DNA from: Syntrophomonas sp.
Lineage (GTDB): Bacteria > Bacillota > Syntrophomonadia > Syntrophomonadales > Syntrophomonadaceae
Direction: 5' to 3'
DNA length: 57,530 nucleotides
Assembly (NCBI GenBank): GCA_016841245.1
Contig: JAENZN010000025.1
Span: forward strand, 1-57,530
Every line of letters begins with the position of its first letter. Position 1 is the first letter of the stretch. Below, one piece after another: positions 9,263 through 19,329 of the stretch. The notes below the pieces were generated by a model. That model saw only the letters and a program-made list of their open reading frames with translations. It did not search any database and was not told where the DNA came from. The translations under genes and the position numbers were made by a program.

Positions 9263-9340
9263 TCAGTCCCGTGAGGCTGGCAAGGGGGAGCAGCGTAAGT
9301 AATACCTTCCTTGCCGCCTGTGGGCAGGGAAGGTTTTTTT
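9263..9340 (+). promoter_or_regulatory. PyrR-type attenuator 2 between pyrR and pyrB
   Basis: CAGTCCCGTGAGGCTGGCAA repeats the PyrR recognition core of the first leader. It is followed by ACCTTCCTTGCC / GGCAGGGAAGGT (9304-9334, with wobble pairs) and seven T residues. Controls read-through into pyrB. Confidence 0.85.
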
Positions 9341-9424
9341 ATGCCCTGCCCTTTAGGTTCAGACAGTTGGAGTGGGCAGCGTGGTGGAGATTCTGCCGCG
9401 AAAAAAGACAAAGGAGGCTTGGCG

Positions 9425-10363
9425 GTGAAATTCGACCGGAAAGATCTACTGGGGATAAAGGATCTCAGCAGAGAGGAAATCGAACTCATTTTGGACACAG
9501 CTATACCGATGAAGGATGTCATTAAAAGGGATATTAAGAAGGTCCCTACCTTGAGAGGTAAGGCCATGGTTACCGTTTTTTATGAGAACAGTACCCGCAC
9601 CCGGACTTCTTTCGAAATTGCCGGGAAATATCTGAGCGCTGATACGGTAAACCTGGCAGTATCTACCAGCAGTGTACAGAAGGGAGAAAGTCTGCGTGAC
9701 ACCATTAAGACTATCGAAGTGATGGGTTTTGATCTTATGGTGATGAGGCATGCTATGAGTGGCACTGCCCATTACGCTGCACGTAATACCAGTATGAGCG
9801 TGATCAATGCCGGTGATGGGGAGCATGAACATCCTACCCAGGCATTGTTGGATATGTATAGTATAAGAGAGAGCAAAGGAACTCTGGAGGGATTGAAAGT
9901 AGCTATCGTGGGTGATATTCTCCACAGCCGGGTAGCTCGTTCCAATATATACGGCTTGACTAAATTTGGCTGTGAAGTACGGGTGGTTGGACCTTCCACC
10001 CTGATGCCTCCGGAAATTGAAAAGATGGGAGTTAAAGCCTATTATAATCTGGATAAGGCTTTAGAAGATGTTGATGTAATCAATGTACTCAGAATTCAGA
10101 GAGAAAGACAGGAGGCTGGTTTGTTCCCGTCTCTGGACGAATACTCGAATTTATATATGGTCGGCAACCGGCATTTAAAGTGTGCCAAAGAGGACGTACT
10201 GGTGCTGCATCCCGGTCCGATGAACCGGGGGGTGGAAATATCCAGCGAGGTTGCTGATGGGTCTCATTCGGTGATTAATGAACAGGTTACTAATGGAGTT
10301 GCCGTGAGGATGGCACTGCTGTTCTTGATGATGGGGGGATCAAAAGATGAAATTGTTGCTTAA
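9425..10363 (+). CDS. pyrB: Aspartate carbamoyltransferase catalytic subunit
   Basis: Condenses carbamoyl phosphate with aspartate to carbamoyl aspartate, the committed step of pyrimidine synthesis. 312 residues from the GTG at 9425, chosen because AAGGAGG lies 7 nt upstream. The longer open frame back to 9311 runs through the attenuator terminator and is not translated. Carbamoyl-phosphate loop STRTRTSFE at 56-64; HPTQALLD and HPGPMNRG are present. No regulatory chain (pyrI) is visible, as in Bacillus-type enzymes. Overlaps pyrC by 17 nt. Confidence 0.95.
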   Translation: MKFDRKDLLGIKDLSREEIELILDTAIPMKDVIKRDIKKVPTLRGKAMVTVFYENSTRTRTSFEIAGKYLSADTVNLAVSTSSVQKGESLRDTIKTIEVMGFDLMVMRHAMSGTAHYAARNTSMSVINAGDGEHEHPTQALLDMYSIRESKGTLEGLKVAIVGDILHSRVARSNIYGLTKFGCEVRVVGPSTLMPPEIEKMGVKAYYNLDKALEDVDVINVLRIQRERQEAGLFPSLDEYSNLYMVGNRHLKCAKEDVLVLHPGPMNRGVEISSEVADGSHSVINEQVTNGVAVRMALLFLMMGGSKDEIVA

Positions 10364-11633
10364 AGGCGGAAGGGTTATTGACCCTGCGAATGAAGTGGAT
10401 GAGATCATGGATGTGCTGGTTGAGGATGGTACCATCATAAAGATTGATATCAATATTGACCCGCAGGACTGTGAAGTAATTGATGCCTCAGGTAAGATAG
10501 TCTGTCCAGGATTCATAGATATGCATGTTCATTTAAGAGAACCGGGTTTTGAATACAAAGAAGACATAGCTACCGGAACCCGCGCTGCAGCAGCAGGAGG
10601 ATTTACTTCCGTTTGCTGTATGCCCAATACCGAGCCGGTGGTAGACAGTGCTCCGGTAGTGCGTTTTATCCGGGAGCAGGCAGAAAAAGCCGGAGTAGTG
10701 AATGTATTTCCCATAGGAGCTATAAGTAAGAAGCAGGAAGGAAAAGAGCTGAGTGAAGTGGCCGATTTGTTGGCCGCCGGCTGTGTAGCTATATCTGATG
10801 ACGGCAAGCCGGTTAAAAAAGCCAGTGTTATGCGCAATGCTCTGGAATATACTAAAATGTTCGGTATCCCGGTACTTTCTCATTGTGAAGACCTGGATCT
10901 TTCACATGACGGACAAATGCACGAGGGATATTATTCTACCATCTATGGTTTAAAAGGCATACCTGATGCTGCTGAAGAACTAATGGCGGCACGGGATATA
11001 CGACTGGCTGAATTAACCGGGGGCCATGTTCATCTTTGCCATGTTTCTACCCGGGGCTCTATAGAACTGGTTAGAATCGCGAGGCAGAAGGGCGTTAATG
11101 TTAGCTGTGAAGTTACTCCCCACCACCTGACTCTGAGTGATGAGATTCTGGGCGATTATGATGCTGATGCCAAGGTTAATCCGCCGCTTCGATCTATTGA
11201 ACACATACAGGCTTTGATTGAAGCGCTGCAGGATGGGACCATTGACTGCATTGCCACCGATCATGCCCCCCATCACCGGGAAGCCAAGGATTGTGAATTT
11301 CAACTGGCAGCCATGGGTATTTCAGGGTTGGAAACAGCTGTGGCAGTTATTATGGATAGGCTGGTAGGCCCAGGACTGCTGGATATATATGACATGGTAA
11401 GATTGTTCACCTGCGGGCCGGCTGAGATACTGGGTCTCGACCGCGGCACGCTGGAAATAGGATCGACAGCGGACATTACTGTAATCGATCCTGAAACAGT
11501 GCGGAGGGTGGACCCGGAGAAATTCTATTCCAAAGGCAAAAATACGCCATTTAAAGGCATGGATTTAAAAGGCTGGCCGGTTATTACTATAGTAAATGGA
11601 AATATTGTGGCCCGGGAGGGCAGCATAGTTTAA
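10347..11633 (+). CDS. pyrC: Dihydroorotase, type I
   Basis: Zinc amidohydrolase that cyclises carbamoyl aspartate to dihydroorotate. 428 residues, standard for the type I class found beside pyrB. Metal ligands His60 and His62 lie in DMHVHLREPG; further motifs are HCED, CHVSTR and the catalytic-aspartate segment ATDHAPHH. The ATG is inside the last codons of pyrB (17-nt overlap) with GGGGG upstream, so the two are probably translated together and may form a complex. Confidence 0.95.
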   Translation: MKLLLKGGRVIDPANEVDEIMDVLVEDGTIIKIDINIDPQDCEVIDASGKIVCPGFIDMHVHLREPGFEYKEDIATGTRAAAAGGFTSVCCMPNTEPVVDSAPVVRFIREQAEKAGVVNVFPIGAISKKQEGKELSEVADLLAAGCVAISDDGKPVKKASVMRNALEYTKMFGIPVLSHCEDLDLSHDGQMHEGYYSTIYGLKGIPDAAEELMAARDIRLAELTGGHVHLCHVSTRGSIELVRIARQKGVNVSCEVTPHHLTLSDEILGDYDADAKVNPPLRSIEHIQALIEALQDGTIDCIATDHAPHHREAKDCEFQLAAMGISGLETAVAVIMDRLVGPGLLDIYDMVRLFTCGPAEILGLDRGTLEIGSTADITVIDPETVRRVDPEKFYSKGKNTPFKGMDLKGWPVITIVNGNIVAREGSIV

Positions 11634-11648
11634 GGAGTGATAAAAATA

Positions 11649-12713
11649 ATGAAAGGCTACCTGGTGCTGGAAAACGGCCGGGTTTTTCCTGGTAGACTGC
11701 TGAACGACTGCCGTATGGCAGGGGGAGAAGTGGTATTCAGTACTGCTATGATCAGTTACCAGGATATCATCACTGACCCATCCTATTATGGGCAGATTGT
11801 GGTTATGACCTACCCCCTGGTAGGAAATGTCGGATTCAATGAAAAAAGCTTTGCTTCACGTTCAGCCATGGTGAAAGGTCTGATTTTAAGAGAGGCTACT
11901 GATTTCCCCAGTCATTACGAGATGGAGACCGATTTGATCACCTTCTTGAACAAGAGTGAAATTCCGGTGCTGACCGAGGTGGATACCCGGGCGCTCACCC
12001 GGGAATTGAGAAATAATGGCACAATGGGGGGCATTATTACTGATAATTTGAGCAGTATGGATAGGCTTATACAAAAATCTAAAAAAGAAGCACGGGATCT
12101 TTCCGGTGATGTGGTAAGATTTGTCACCCGCAAGAATATCATGAGTTTTGGCCAGGGAGAAAAACGCATTGTTATGATTGATCTAGGGACTAAAAGGGGA
12201 GTAGTTGATTCTCTTACCGGACGGGGCTGTCAGCTTATTGTTGTGCCAGCCAGTACTACTGCTTCGGAGATAATGGAACTCAAACCGGATGGGGTATTCC
12301 TGTCGGATGGTCCGGGAGACCCGCAGGCTTTAAAGTATGTTGTAGATGCTTGCCGGACTCTGCTAGGTAAAGTGCCGATATTTGCTATTGGCCTGGGGCA
12401 CCAGATCCTGGCCCTGTCTATGGGAGCTAAAACCAGCCGGCTTCGGTATGGACATCGGGGGACCAATCATCCAGTCAAGGATTTGAAGAATGGCCGGGTA
12501 TATATAACTACTCAAAATCACGGTTTTGCCATAGATGAAGAATCACTGGCAGATAATGGCTGGGAGGTTACTCTGCGCAGCCTCAACGATGACAGCGTTG
12601 AAGGAATCAGGCATCTGGAGTATCCAGCTTTCTCAGTGCAGTTTGACCCGGAAGGTTTTTCTGGATATAGTGAAACCGGATTTTTCTTGGATGATTTTGT
12701 AAAAATGCTCTAA
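11649..12713 (+). CDS. carA: Carbamoyl-phosphate synthase small subunit, glutaminase-dead
   Basis: Small chain of carbamoyl-phosphate synthase, 354 residues, in its normal operon place before carB. The N-terminal domain (1-~150) and class I amidotransferase fold (~172-354) are complete, with DGPGDP, GHRGTNHPV and QNHGFAID. The glutaminase triad is not: the usual GICLGHQ reads AIGLGHQ, replacing the nucleophile Cys with Gly248 (codon GGC at 12390). The usual QYHPE reads QFDPE, replacing the catalytic His with Asp333 (codon GAC at 12645). The Glu of the triad is retained (Glu335). Normally this subunit hydrolyses glutamine and channels ammonia to CarB. Here it should be structural, with CarB using free ammonia. 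ATG 11649 is preferred over GTG 11637, which overlaps the TAAGGAG ribosome site. No frameshift or stop. Confidence 0.93.
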   Translation: MKGYLVLENGRVFPGRLLNDCRMAGGEVVFSTAMISYQDIITDPSYYGQIVVMTYPLVGNVGFNEKSFASRSAMVKGLILREATDFPSHYEMETDLITFLNKSEIPVLTEVDTRALTRELRNNGTMGGIITDNLSSMDRLIQKSKKEARDLSGDVVRFVTRKNIMSFGQGEKRIVMIDLGTKRGVVDSLTGRGCQLIVVPASTTASEIMELKPDGVFLSDGPGDPQALKYVVDACRTLLGKVPIFAIGLGHQILALSMGAKTSRLRYGHRGTNHPVKDLKNGRVYITTQNHGFAIDEESLADNGWEVTLRSLNDDSVEGIRHLEYPAFSVQFDPEGFSGYSETGFFLDDFVKML

Positions 12714-12748
12714 TTATCTGATAAATACGTAGATGGAGGGAAAATATA

Positions 12749-15700
12749 ATGCCCCTGAACAAGGATTTAAAAAAAGTACTGGTAATCGGCTCAGGTCCTA
12801 TAATTATCGGACAGGCAGCGGAGTTTGATTATGCAGGAACTCAGGCCTGCAGAGCGATAAAAGAAGAAGGAATAAGGGTAATTCTTCTGAATAGTAATCC
12901 CGCCACTATCATGACTGATGTTGATATTGCCGACGCGGTATATATGGAGCCGATAACCATCGACAGCGTGGTTAAGATTATTGATAAAGAAAAACCAGAT
13001 GGGATTATTGCTAATCTGGGTGGACAGATAGGACTCAATATGGCACTGGCACTGGACAAAGCCGGGATATTGGAAGAAAAGGGGGTACCAGTATTAGGTA
13101 TGCCTCTGGATGCTATCTATCGTGCTGAAGATCGTGAGATGTTCAAGGATACTATGCAGGAAATGAATGAACCTATACCTGAAAGTGCCATTGTGCATTC
13201 AGTACAAGAAGCGATAGATTTTGCCAATCAAATCGGATATCCGCTCATTGTACGCCCTGCATACACTCTGGGCGGAACAGGCGGTGGAAACTGTACCGAT
13301 GAAGAAGAACTGCATAATATCGTTAACCGGGGACTTAAGAGCAGCCCCATCCACCAGGCTCTAATCGAAAGGAGCGTGGCGGGCTATAAGGAGATTGAGT
13401 TTGAAGTAATGCGGGATAGTAACGATAACTGCATTACCATATGCTCCATGGAAAACCTGGACCCGGTTGGCATTCACACCGGGGACAGCATAGTAGCTGC
13501 ACCGGCTCAGACCTTAACTGATGAAGAATACCAGATGTTAAGATCTGCTTCTATTAAAATAATCCGGGTCCTTAAAATTGCGGGAGGATGCAATATACAA
13601 TTCGCCCTGGATCCCTTTAGCAAAAAGTATTATGTTATTGAGGTCAATCCCCGGGTCAGCCGCTCCAGTGCTCTGGCATCAAAAGCCACCGGCTATCCCA
13701 TCGCCCGGGTAACCACGAAAATAGCTATTGGATATACTCTGGATGAAATACCTAATACGGTGACCGGTACTACCACTGCTTGTTTTGAACCGGCTATTGA
13801 TTATGTAGTGTTAAAGGTACCGCGCTGGCCTTTTGATAAATTCGTTTTAGGGGATCGTAAACTGGGAACTCAAATGAAGGCTACTGGAGAAGTAATGGCT
13901 ATTGACCGCAGTTTTGAGGCCGCCTTCTTAAAATCCATCCGATCTCTGGAAATTGGTCTGAATGGATTGCTTTTGCCTGAACTGCAGGAAGCGAGCGATG
14001 AGGGATTAAGAACCCGTTTGCAGTATGCAGATGATGAGAGGATATTTATTATAGCGGAGGCCTTTACCCGCGGCTTTACCATAGACGAAATATGGGATAT
14101 CACTCAGATTGATAAATACTTTTTGAAGAAACTAAAAAATATTATTGATTTTGCATTAACTTTAAAGGATAAAACCCTGGATGGAGAAACCCTTACAGCT
14201 GCCAAGAAAATGGGCTTTTCAGATAGCGAGATAGCTGATCTCAAAGACATCCGGGAAGAAGATGTACGCAGATTGCGGCGGGAGAAAGGCATAATTCCAA
14301 CCTATAAACAGGTGGATACCTGTGCGGCCGAGTTTGATGCCCAGACCCCTTACTTTTATTCCTGTTATGAGCAGGAGAATGAAGCTACCCATGATCCTAA
14401 CGTACGCAAGGTGCTGGTTATCGGCTCAGGTCCGATCCGCATAGGACAGGGGGTTGAGTTTGATTACTGCTCGGTGCATGCCGTATGGGCTTTGCGAGAC
14501 GCAGGGATAAAAGCCATAATAGTAAACAACAATCCGGAAACGGTTAGTACGGATTTTGATACTTCCGATCGTTTGTATTTCGAACCGCTGGTGTTCGAAG
14601 ATGTTATGAATATACTGGAGGAGGAAAACCCGGAAGGAGTCATTGTGCAGTTTGGAGGACAGACTGCTATTAACCTGGCCGGCCCCCTGTGCCGGGCGGG
14701 GATTAAGATCCTGGGTACTTCCAACGAAAGTATTGACCGGGCAGAAGACCGGGAGCGGTTTGATGCCATGGTGGCCGATTTAGGGATACCCCGTCCCCCG
14801 GGCAAAAGCGTATATTCCGTGGAAGATGCGGTTAAGGCGGCAGAAATTATTGGCTATCCGGTACTGGTAAGGCCTTCGTACGTTTTAGGCGGCAGAGCTA
14901 TGGAGATTGTAGATAACATTGATGAGTTGAAACAGTATATGCAAACTGCGGCCCGGGTTAACAAAGAGCATCCGGTACTGGTTGACAAATATTTGATGGG
15001 TAAAGAAATAGAAGTAGATGCGGTGTGTGATGGGCAGGAAGTTTTGATACCTGGCATCATGCAGCATATTGAACGGGCCGGGGTACATTCCGGGGACAGC
15101 ACCGCGGTATTTCCAGCCCATGATATATGCCAGGAGATCCGGGATAAAGTTGTGGATTACACCACCCGCCTGGCTCTGGAACTTGATGTGCGCGGTTTGA
15201 TTAACATCCAGTTTGTGGAACATGAAAACGAACTCTATGTGCTGGAAGTAAACCCTCGTTCCAGCCGGACCATACCTTTCATAAGCAAGACTACCGGTAT
15301 ACCGATGGTGAAACTGGCCACCGAGATAATGTTCGGCAAAACCCTGAGAGATATGGGGTATCAGGGCGGTTTATATCCGGAAATGGGATTCTATGCCGTT
15401 AAGGTTCCGGTATTTTCATTCAATAAACTGCATCAGGTGGATATCAATCTGGGACCGGAGATGAAATCAACCGGTGAAGTAATGGGAATTGACTACTCAC
15501 TGCAGAGTGCGATATATAAAGGTCTGCTCGCGGCTGGAGTGGAAATACCGGAGCAGGGCAATATAGTAGCAACTATTGCAGAACGAGATAAGCCGGAAGC
15601 GATACCACTCCTGGTCGAATTTGCCAGGATGGGCTTCAAGATAACTGCAACTGAGGGTACAGCTAAGGCTCTGCATGAACAGGGCATCGAAGTAGAAACG

Positions 15701-15973
15701 GTTAAAAAGATAAAAGAGGGGTCACCCAATATCGTTGACCTTATACGCGAAGGCCGGGTGGATTTCATTGTTAATACCCTTACCCATGGGAAAAAGCCAT
15801 ACAGCGATGGTTTCCAGATACGTCGGGCGGCAGTTGAACTTAATGTACCCTGTCTCACCTCCCTGGATACTCTTAAAGTAGTAATGCAGGGATTTCAGAC
15901 CGGGAGCAGGATTGGCAGTGAAAATGGGCAGATAAGGCCCTTGCAGGAATATCTAGCCGGAATGATAAATTGA
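12749..15973 (+). CDS. carB: Carbamoyl-phosphate synthase large subunit
   Basis: Makes carbamoyl phosphate from bicarbonate, ammonia and two ATP. 1074 residues, essentially the E. coli length. Duplicated ATP-grasp halves are clear: each begins with VLVIGSGP (residues ~10 and ~553), and the carboxy-phosphate half has [12 protein letters not shown]. The oligomerisation segment lies near 400-550, and a C-terminal MGS-like allosteric domain (~935-1074) contains the NTLTHG stretch. ATG follows TGGAGGG. Since the companion CarA lacks glutaminase residues, this subunit probably works with ammonium directly. Confidence 0.96.
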   Translation: MPLNKDLKKVLVIGSGPIIIGQAAEFDYAGTQACRAIKEEGIRVILLNSNPATIMTDVDIADAVYMEPITIDSVVKIIDKEKPDGIIANLGGQIGLNMALALDKAGILEEKGVPVLGMPLDAIYRAEDREMFKDTMQEMNEPIPESAIVHSVQEAIDFANQIGYPLIVRPAYTLGGTGGGNCTDEEELHNIVNRGLKSSPIHQALIERSVAGYKEIEFEVMRDSNDNCITICSMENLDPVGIHTGDSIVAAPAQTLTDEEYQMLRSASIKIIRVLKIAGGCNIQFALDPFSKKYYVIEVNPRVSRSSALASKATGYPIARVTTKIAIGYTLDEIPNTVTGTTTACFEPAIDYVVLKVPRWPFDKFVLGDRKLGTQMKATGEVMAIDRSFEAAFLKSIRSLEIGLNGLLLPELQEASDEGLRTRLQYADDERIFIIAEAFTRGFTIDEIWDITQIDKYFLKKLKNIIDFALTLKDKTLDGETLTAAKKMGFSDSEIADLKDIREEDVRRLRREKGIIPTYKQVDTCAAEFDAQTPYFYSCYEQENEATHDPNVRKVLVIGSGPIRIGQGVEFDYCSVHAVWALRDAGIKAIIVNNNPETVSTDFDTSDRLYFEPLVFEDVMNILEEENPEGVIVQFGGQTAINLAGPLCRAGIKILGTSNESIDRAEDRERFDAMVADLGIPRPPGKSVYSVEDAVKAAEIIGYPVLVRPSYVLGGRAMEIVDNIDELKQYMQTAARVNKEHPVLVDKYLMGKEIEVDAVCDGQEVLIPGIMQHIERAGVHSGDSTAVFPAHDICQEIRDKVVDYTTRLALELDVRGLINIQFVEHENELYVLEVNPRSSRTIPFISKTTGIPMVKLATEIMFGKTLRDMGYQGGLYPEMGFYAVKVPVFSFNKLHQVDINLGPEMKSTGEVMGIDYSLQSAIYKGLLAAGVEIPEQGNIVATIAERDKPEAIPLLVEFARMGFKITATEGTAKALHEQGIEVETVKKIKEGSPNIVDLIREGRVDFIVNTLTHGKKPYSDGFQIRRAAVELNVPCLTSLDTLKVVMQGFQTGSRIGSENGQIRPLQEYLAGMIN

Positions 15974-15983
15974 TTCCACCAAA

Positions 15984-16000
15984 ATTCGTGATTTTGAATG
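15984..16000. repeat. Intergenic repeat, copy 2
   Basis: Exact copy of the 17-base core at 5807-5823, in the 76-bp gap between carB and pyrK, with weaker similarity on both flanks. Confidence 0.55.
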
Positions 16001-16049
16001 AAAAATATACTGTAGTCAGTCTGGAAATTTAAATAATGGAGGTTGCAGG

Positions 16050-16832
16050 ATGCCTTTATCCGCAAAAGGATTAGTTATCAGTAATCAGCAGGTGGGCAGA
16101 GACCTGTGGGAAATGGAATTTTTAGCTCCGGGTATGGCCGCAGAATCTAAACCCGGGCAGTTTGTGCACATCAGGGTAGGAGATGACCATGATCCTCTGC
16201 TGCGGCGCCCCTTGAGCCTTTATGATGTAGATCAAAATCTGGGAAGCATAACCCTGTTATATAAAATAGCAGGTAGAGGAACGAACCTCTTGAGTAAATT
16301 TGAAGCAGATCAGCTGCTCGATGTTATGGGGCCTCTGGGCAGGGGATTTACCCTGGTTGAGGGCCGGAGAGTCATTCTGGTAGGGGGAGGGGTCGGTATT
16401 GCGCCGCTGCTTTTCCTGGCCCGGGAGCTGCAAGTCCGGCAGAATGAAGTTACTGTCTTGTATGGTGGCAGCAGCAGTGATGAAATGTGTTCTCTGGACA
16501 GGTTTGTCAACCTGGGAGCAGGTATTATGGCTGCGACCCTGGACGGAAGTGCTGGTTTTCGAGGGCTGGTTACCGATATGATGAAAAAAAGTATTGATCC
16601 ACTATCTATCGATTATTTTTATACCTGTGGGCCGGAGCCCATGATGGCCGCAGTGGCTGAATATGCAGTACAGTATGGCCTGGCAGGAGAAGTATCTCTG
16701 GAAGAATATATGGCCTGCGGGGTAGGAGCCTGTCTGGGATGTGCCAGAAAATTAAAAGCAAGCGATAATGCCTATGTAAAAATATGCAAAGATGGACCGG
16801 TATTTCCCATGGATGCAGTTGAACTACGATGA
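16050..16832 (+). CDS. pyrK: Dihydroorotate dehydrogenase B electron-transfer subunit
   Basis: FAD and [2Fe-2S] subunit that passes electrons from PyrD to NAD+. 260 residues: FAD-binding barrel (~5-100, RRPLSLYD), NAD-binding domain (~105-215, VGGGVGIAPLLFLA, TCGPEPMM) and the C-terminal cluster motif Cys223-x4-Cys228-x2-Cys231-x14-Cys246. ATG follows ATGGAGG. The NAD-linked class 1B enzyme suits an anaerobe. Confidence 0.94.
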   Translation: MPLSAKGLVISNQQVGRDLWEMEFLAPGMAAESKPGQFVHIRVGDDHDPLLRRPLSLYDVDQNLGSITLLYKIAGRGTNLLSKFEADQLLDVMGPLGRGFTLVEGRRVILVGGGVGIAPLLFLARELQVRQNEVTVLYGGSSSDEMCSLDRFVNLGAGIMAATLDGSAGFRGLVTDMMKKSIDPLSIDYFYTCGPEPMMAAVAEYAVQYGLAGEVSLEEYMACGVGACLGCARKLKASDNAYVKICKDGPVFPMDAVELR

Positions 16833-16869
16833 TAATGGGGATTTCGATGCTCTACTTCTGGGAGCCGGC

Positions 16870-16942
16870 ACAGGTTGGTTGTATTTGGAAAACTTTTCCA
16901 GCCTGTCATTTGAGGTGACAGCGAGAAAAGCGACTCGGCTGG
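16870..16942 (+). ncRNA. Foldable RNA segment between pyrK and pyrD
   Basis: Two mutually exclusive folds can be drawn. In fold A, ACAGGTTGG (16870-16878) pairs with CCAGCCTGT (16898-16906), with one wobble. In fold B, CCAGC (16898-16902) pairs with GCTGG (16938-16942) and encloses two adjacent stems, CTGTCA/TGACAG (16903-16921) and CGAG/CTCG (16922-16937), with no unpaired junction bases. No T tract follows, so it is not an obvious terminator. It could control pyrD translation or mRNA stability. Folding by eye only. Confidence 0.4.
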
Positions 16943-16984
16943 TAATCATTTAAACATTAAAGCCATGGATAGGAGGTTGTCTTC

Positions 16985-17920
16985 TTGACAAAGGAAGCAA
17001 AGCAGGTGCTGGTCGATATGTCCGTAAACCTGGGCGGAATGAAGATGCAAAACCCGATTGCGGTAGCCTCGGGCACTTTCGGATACGGGCGGGAATATCA
17101 GGACTTTGTTGATATAAGTAGAATCGGGGCAGTTATAGTAAAAGGGACTACCCTGGAAGAGCGTTATGGGAATCTAGCTCCCAGAATATATGAAACACCG
17201 GCTGGGATGCTTAACGCCATTGGCCTTGAGAATCCCGGTATCGATGTGTTTTTGAACGATTATCTGCCTTCTTTAAGCCAGGATGGGGTAAATGTGGTAG
17301 CAAATATTGCAGGGAATACGGTGGATGAGTATGCCCTGCTAAGCAGAAAAATCGATAAACATCCGGGTATTGCCGGAATAGAATTGAATATTTCCTGCCC
17401 TAATGTAAAACAAGGCGGCATGCAGTTCGGAACTGACCCGGAACTGGTGAAGCAGGTGGTGCAGGCCGTAAAATCAGAAACCAAGCTGCCCGTAATACCC
17501 AAGCTGTCTCCCAATGTAACTGATATCGTAAGTATTGCGAAGGCCGCCCGAGATGGCGGAGCCGATGCTCTATCCATGATCAATACCTTGATGGGAATGG
17601 CAGTTGACATTGAAAGAAAAAGGCCGGTTTTAGGAAACATATTTGGCGGTCTGTCCGGACCGGCTATAAAACCGGTTGCTCTGCGCATGATTTACCAGGT
17701 TTATAAAGAAGTCGATCTTCCCATACTGGGTGGAGGGGGAATTGTCAATACCCGAGATGCGCTGGAATTTATCCTGGTAGGAGCCAGTGCAGTATCTATT
17801 GGTACCGGTAATTTTGTTAATCCCGCTATCGCAGAGGAAATTGCTCAGGGATTGGAGAACTATGTAATTGAGCAAGGGCTAAAGGGAATAAATGAGCTGG
17901 TAGGTGCAGCGGTATTATAG
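16985..17920 (+). CDS. pyrD: Dihydroorotate dehydrogenase B catalytic subunit
   Basis: FMN enzyme oxidising dihydroorotate to orotate, partner of PyrK. 311 residues with catalytic Cys138 (NISCPNV), characteristic of class 1 enzymes, and FMN-phosphate segments [11 protein letters not shown] and [10 protein letters not shown]. The TTG start at 16985 has GGAGGTTG upstream. Separated from pyrK by 152 bp holding a potential RNA structure, unlike the tight spacing usual for this pair. Confidence 0.95.
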   Translation: MTKEAKQVLVDMSVNLGGMKMQNPIAVASGTFGYGREYQDFVDISRIGAVIVKGTTLEERYGNLAPRIYETPAGMLNAIGLENPGIDVFLNDYLPSLSQDGVNVVANIAGNTVDEYALLSRKIDKHPGIAGIELNISCPNVKQGGMQFGTDPELVKQVVQAVKSETKLPVIPKLSPNVTDIVSIAKAARDGGADALSMINTLMGMAVDIERKRPVLGNIFGGLSGPAIKPVALRMIYQVYKEVDLPILGGGGIVNTRDALEFILVGASAVSIGTGNFVNPAIAEEIAQGLENYVIEQGLKGINELVGAAVL

Positions 17921-17942
17921 ATGCTGTCTCAGTTTATAACAA

Positions 17943-17965
17943 CTGCCAGGCGTCGTCGCCGGCAG
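17943..17965 (+). other. Strong hairpin directly before the pyrF ribosome site
   Basis: CTGCC-A-GGCG, loop TCGT, CGCC-GGCAG: nine GC-rich pairs with one bulged A, ending 2 nt before AAGGAGG. No T tract, so it is probably a stability or processing element, or a modulator of pyrF translation, rather than a terminator. Confidence 0.5.
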
Positions 17966-17981
17966 ATAAGGAGGTATTTGG

Positions 17982-18701
17982 ATGCAGGCCCGGGATAGAA
18001 TAGTTTTGGCATTAGATGTAGATACCAGAGAAAAGGCGATTTCACTGGTCAGGGAACTGGCTGAATATGTAGGGGTATTCAAAGTGGGTATGCAGCTATA
18101 CAATAGTGTTGGACCTGACATAGTAAAAGAAATTAACCAACTGGGTGGGAAGGTATTTGTGGATTTAAAATTCCATGATATACCCAATACCGTTGCCTCC
18201 GCAGGTCGGGTGATGGCCAGGCTGGGATGCCATATGTTCAATGTGCATGCAGCCGGAGGGCGAGAAATGATGCAGTCTCTGGTCAAAGAACTCAAGCAGG
18301 AATCTGAACTGCTGGGTCAAGCGGAGCCCATTACTCTGGCCGTTACTGTGTTAACCAGCATTAGTCAGGAACAGCTGGCACAGGATATGTTTATCCAGGA
18401 TATGCAGATTAAAGATCTGGTAGTAAGATGGGCCAATATGGCACAGGAATGTGGAATAAATGGGGTGGTCTGCTCACCGCAGGAGATAATCGCTATTCGA
18501 CAAGCCTGTGGACCGGATTTCAAAATAGTTACCCCGGGAATAAGGCCGGCCTGGTCGGAAGCCAATGACCAGAAACGCATCACTACTCCCAGACAGGCAC
18601 TGGATATGGGGGCTGATTATATGGTGATTGGCCGTCCCATAGTAAAGGCAGCTGATCCGGCTGCAGCAGCCCAGAGAATTATCGATGAATTGGAGGAATA
18701 A
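17982..18701 (+). CDS. pyrF: Orotidine 5'-phosphate decarboxylase
   Basis: Final step to UMP: decarboxylates OMP. 239 residues, TIM barrel. The catalytic array DLKFHDIPNT contains Asp61, Lys63 and Asp66; the phosphate-binding end reads TPGIRP and IGRPI. ATG with AAGGAGG upstream. Followed by pyrE after 3 nt. Confidence 0.96.
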   Translation: MQARDRIVLALDVDTREKAISLVRELAEYVGVFKVGMQLYNSVGPDIVKEINQLGGKVFVDLKFHDIPNTVASAGRVMARLGCHMFNVHAAGGREMMQSLVKELKQESELLGQAEPITLAVTVLTSISQEQLAQDMFIQDMQIKDLVVRWANMAQECGINGVVCSPQEIIAIRQACGPDFKIVTPGIRPAWSEANDQKRITTPRQALDMGADYMVIGRPIVKAADPAAAAQRIIDELEE

Positions 18702-18704
18702 AGC

Positions 18705-19280
18705 ATGTTGAGCAGGGAAGAAGCAGTAAAAATATTCAGTGATTCCGGGGCCTTGATGGAAGGACATTTTTTGTTGACTTCCGGTCGGCACAGTAATCAA
18801 TATATGCAGTGTGCTCAGGTGCTGCAGTACCCGGCCTATACCGAGCAGCTGGCTAAACATATTGCTGACAAATTTGAAAATGATGGGATCGAACTGGTAG
18901 TAGGACCGGCCATGGGCGGGATCATAGTATCTTATGAAGTAGCGCGTCAGCTGGGTGTGCCCGGGATATTTGCAGAAAGAAAAGATGGACAGATGGAAAT
19001 CAGGCGGGGTTTTACTATAAATCGAGGGCAGAAAGTGCTGGTTGTAGAAGACGTGGTTACTACTGGCGGTTCAGTAAAAGAAGTTATTGATGCGGTTAAA
19101 GAAGCCGGCGGAGAGGTGGCCGGGGTAGCGGTGCTGGTAGACCGGAGCAATGGCAGCGTGACCTTTGGAGTTAAACAGGAAGCAGTTCTTACCATGGATA
19201 TCCAGTCCTGGGAGCAAGCAGAATGTCCGCTGTGCCAGGAAGGCCAAACCGAAGCCTACAAACCAGGCAGCCGAGGCTAA
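18705..19280 (+). CDS. pyrE: Orotate phosphoribosyltransferase
   Basis: Attaches the PRPP ribosyl-phosphate to orotate to give OMP. 191 residues. PRPP loop VLVVEDVVTTGGS, flexible loop with FAERKDGQ and substrate segment GRHSNQY. Belongs to the thermophile/Clostridia-type PyrE with a Cys-rich tail (CPLCQEG). Three nt after pyrF with AATTGGAGGAATAAAGC before the ATG. Confidence 0.95.
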   Translation: MLSREEAVKIFSDSGALMEGHFLLTSGRHSNQYMQCAQVLQYPAYTEQLAKHIADKFENDGIELVVGPAMGGIIVSYEVARQLGVPGIFAERKDGQMEIRRGFTINRGQKVLVVEDVVTTGGSVKEVIDAVKEAGGEVAGVAVLVDRSNGSVTFGVKQEAVLTMDIQSWEQAECPLCQEGQTEAYKPGSRG

Positions 19281-19329
19281 GCAGAGCAGAAGCAAGGAGA
19301 CAGTTCTTCTGTTTTCTTTGAAAGGGGCC

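Noticed and set aside
9311-9424. 38-codon N-terminal extension of pyrB
   Set aside because: Covers the PyrR attenuator terminator; the GTG at 9425 has a proper AAGGAGG site and gives a normal-length enzyme.
16898-16942. Three-way junction considered as a hammerhead ribozyme
   Set aside because: The conserved CTGANGA core is absent, so only an unnamed structure is claimed.
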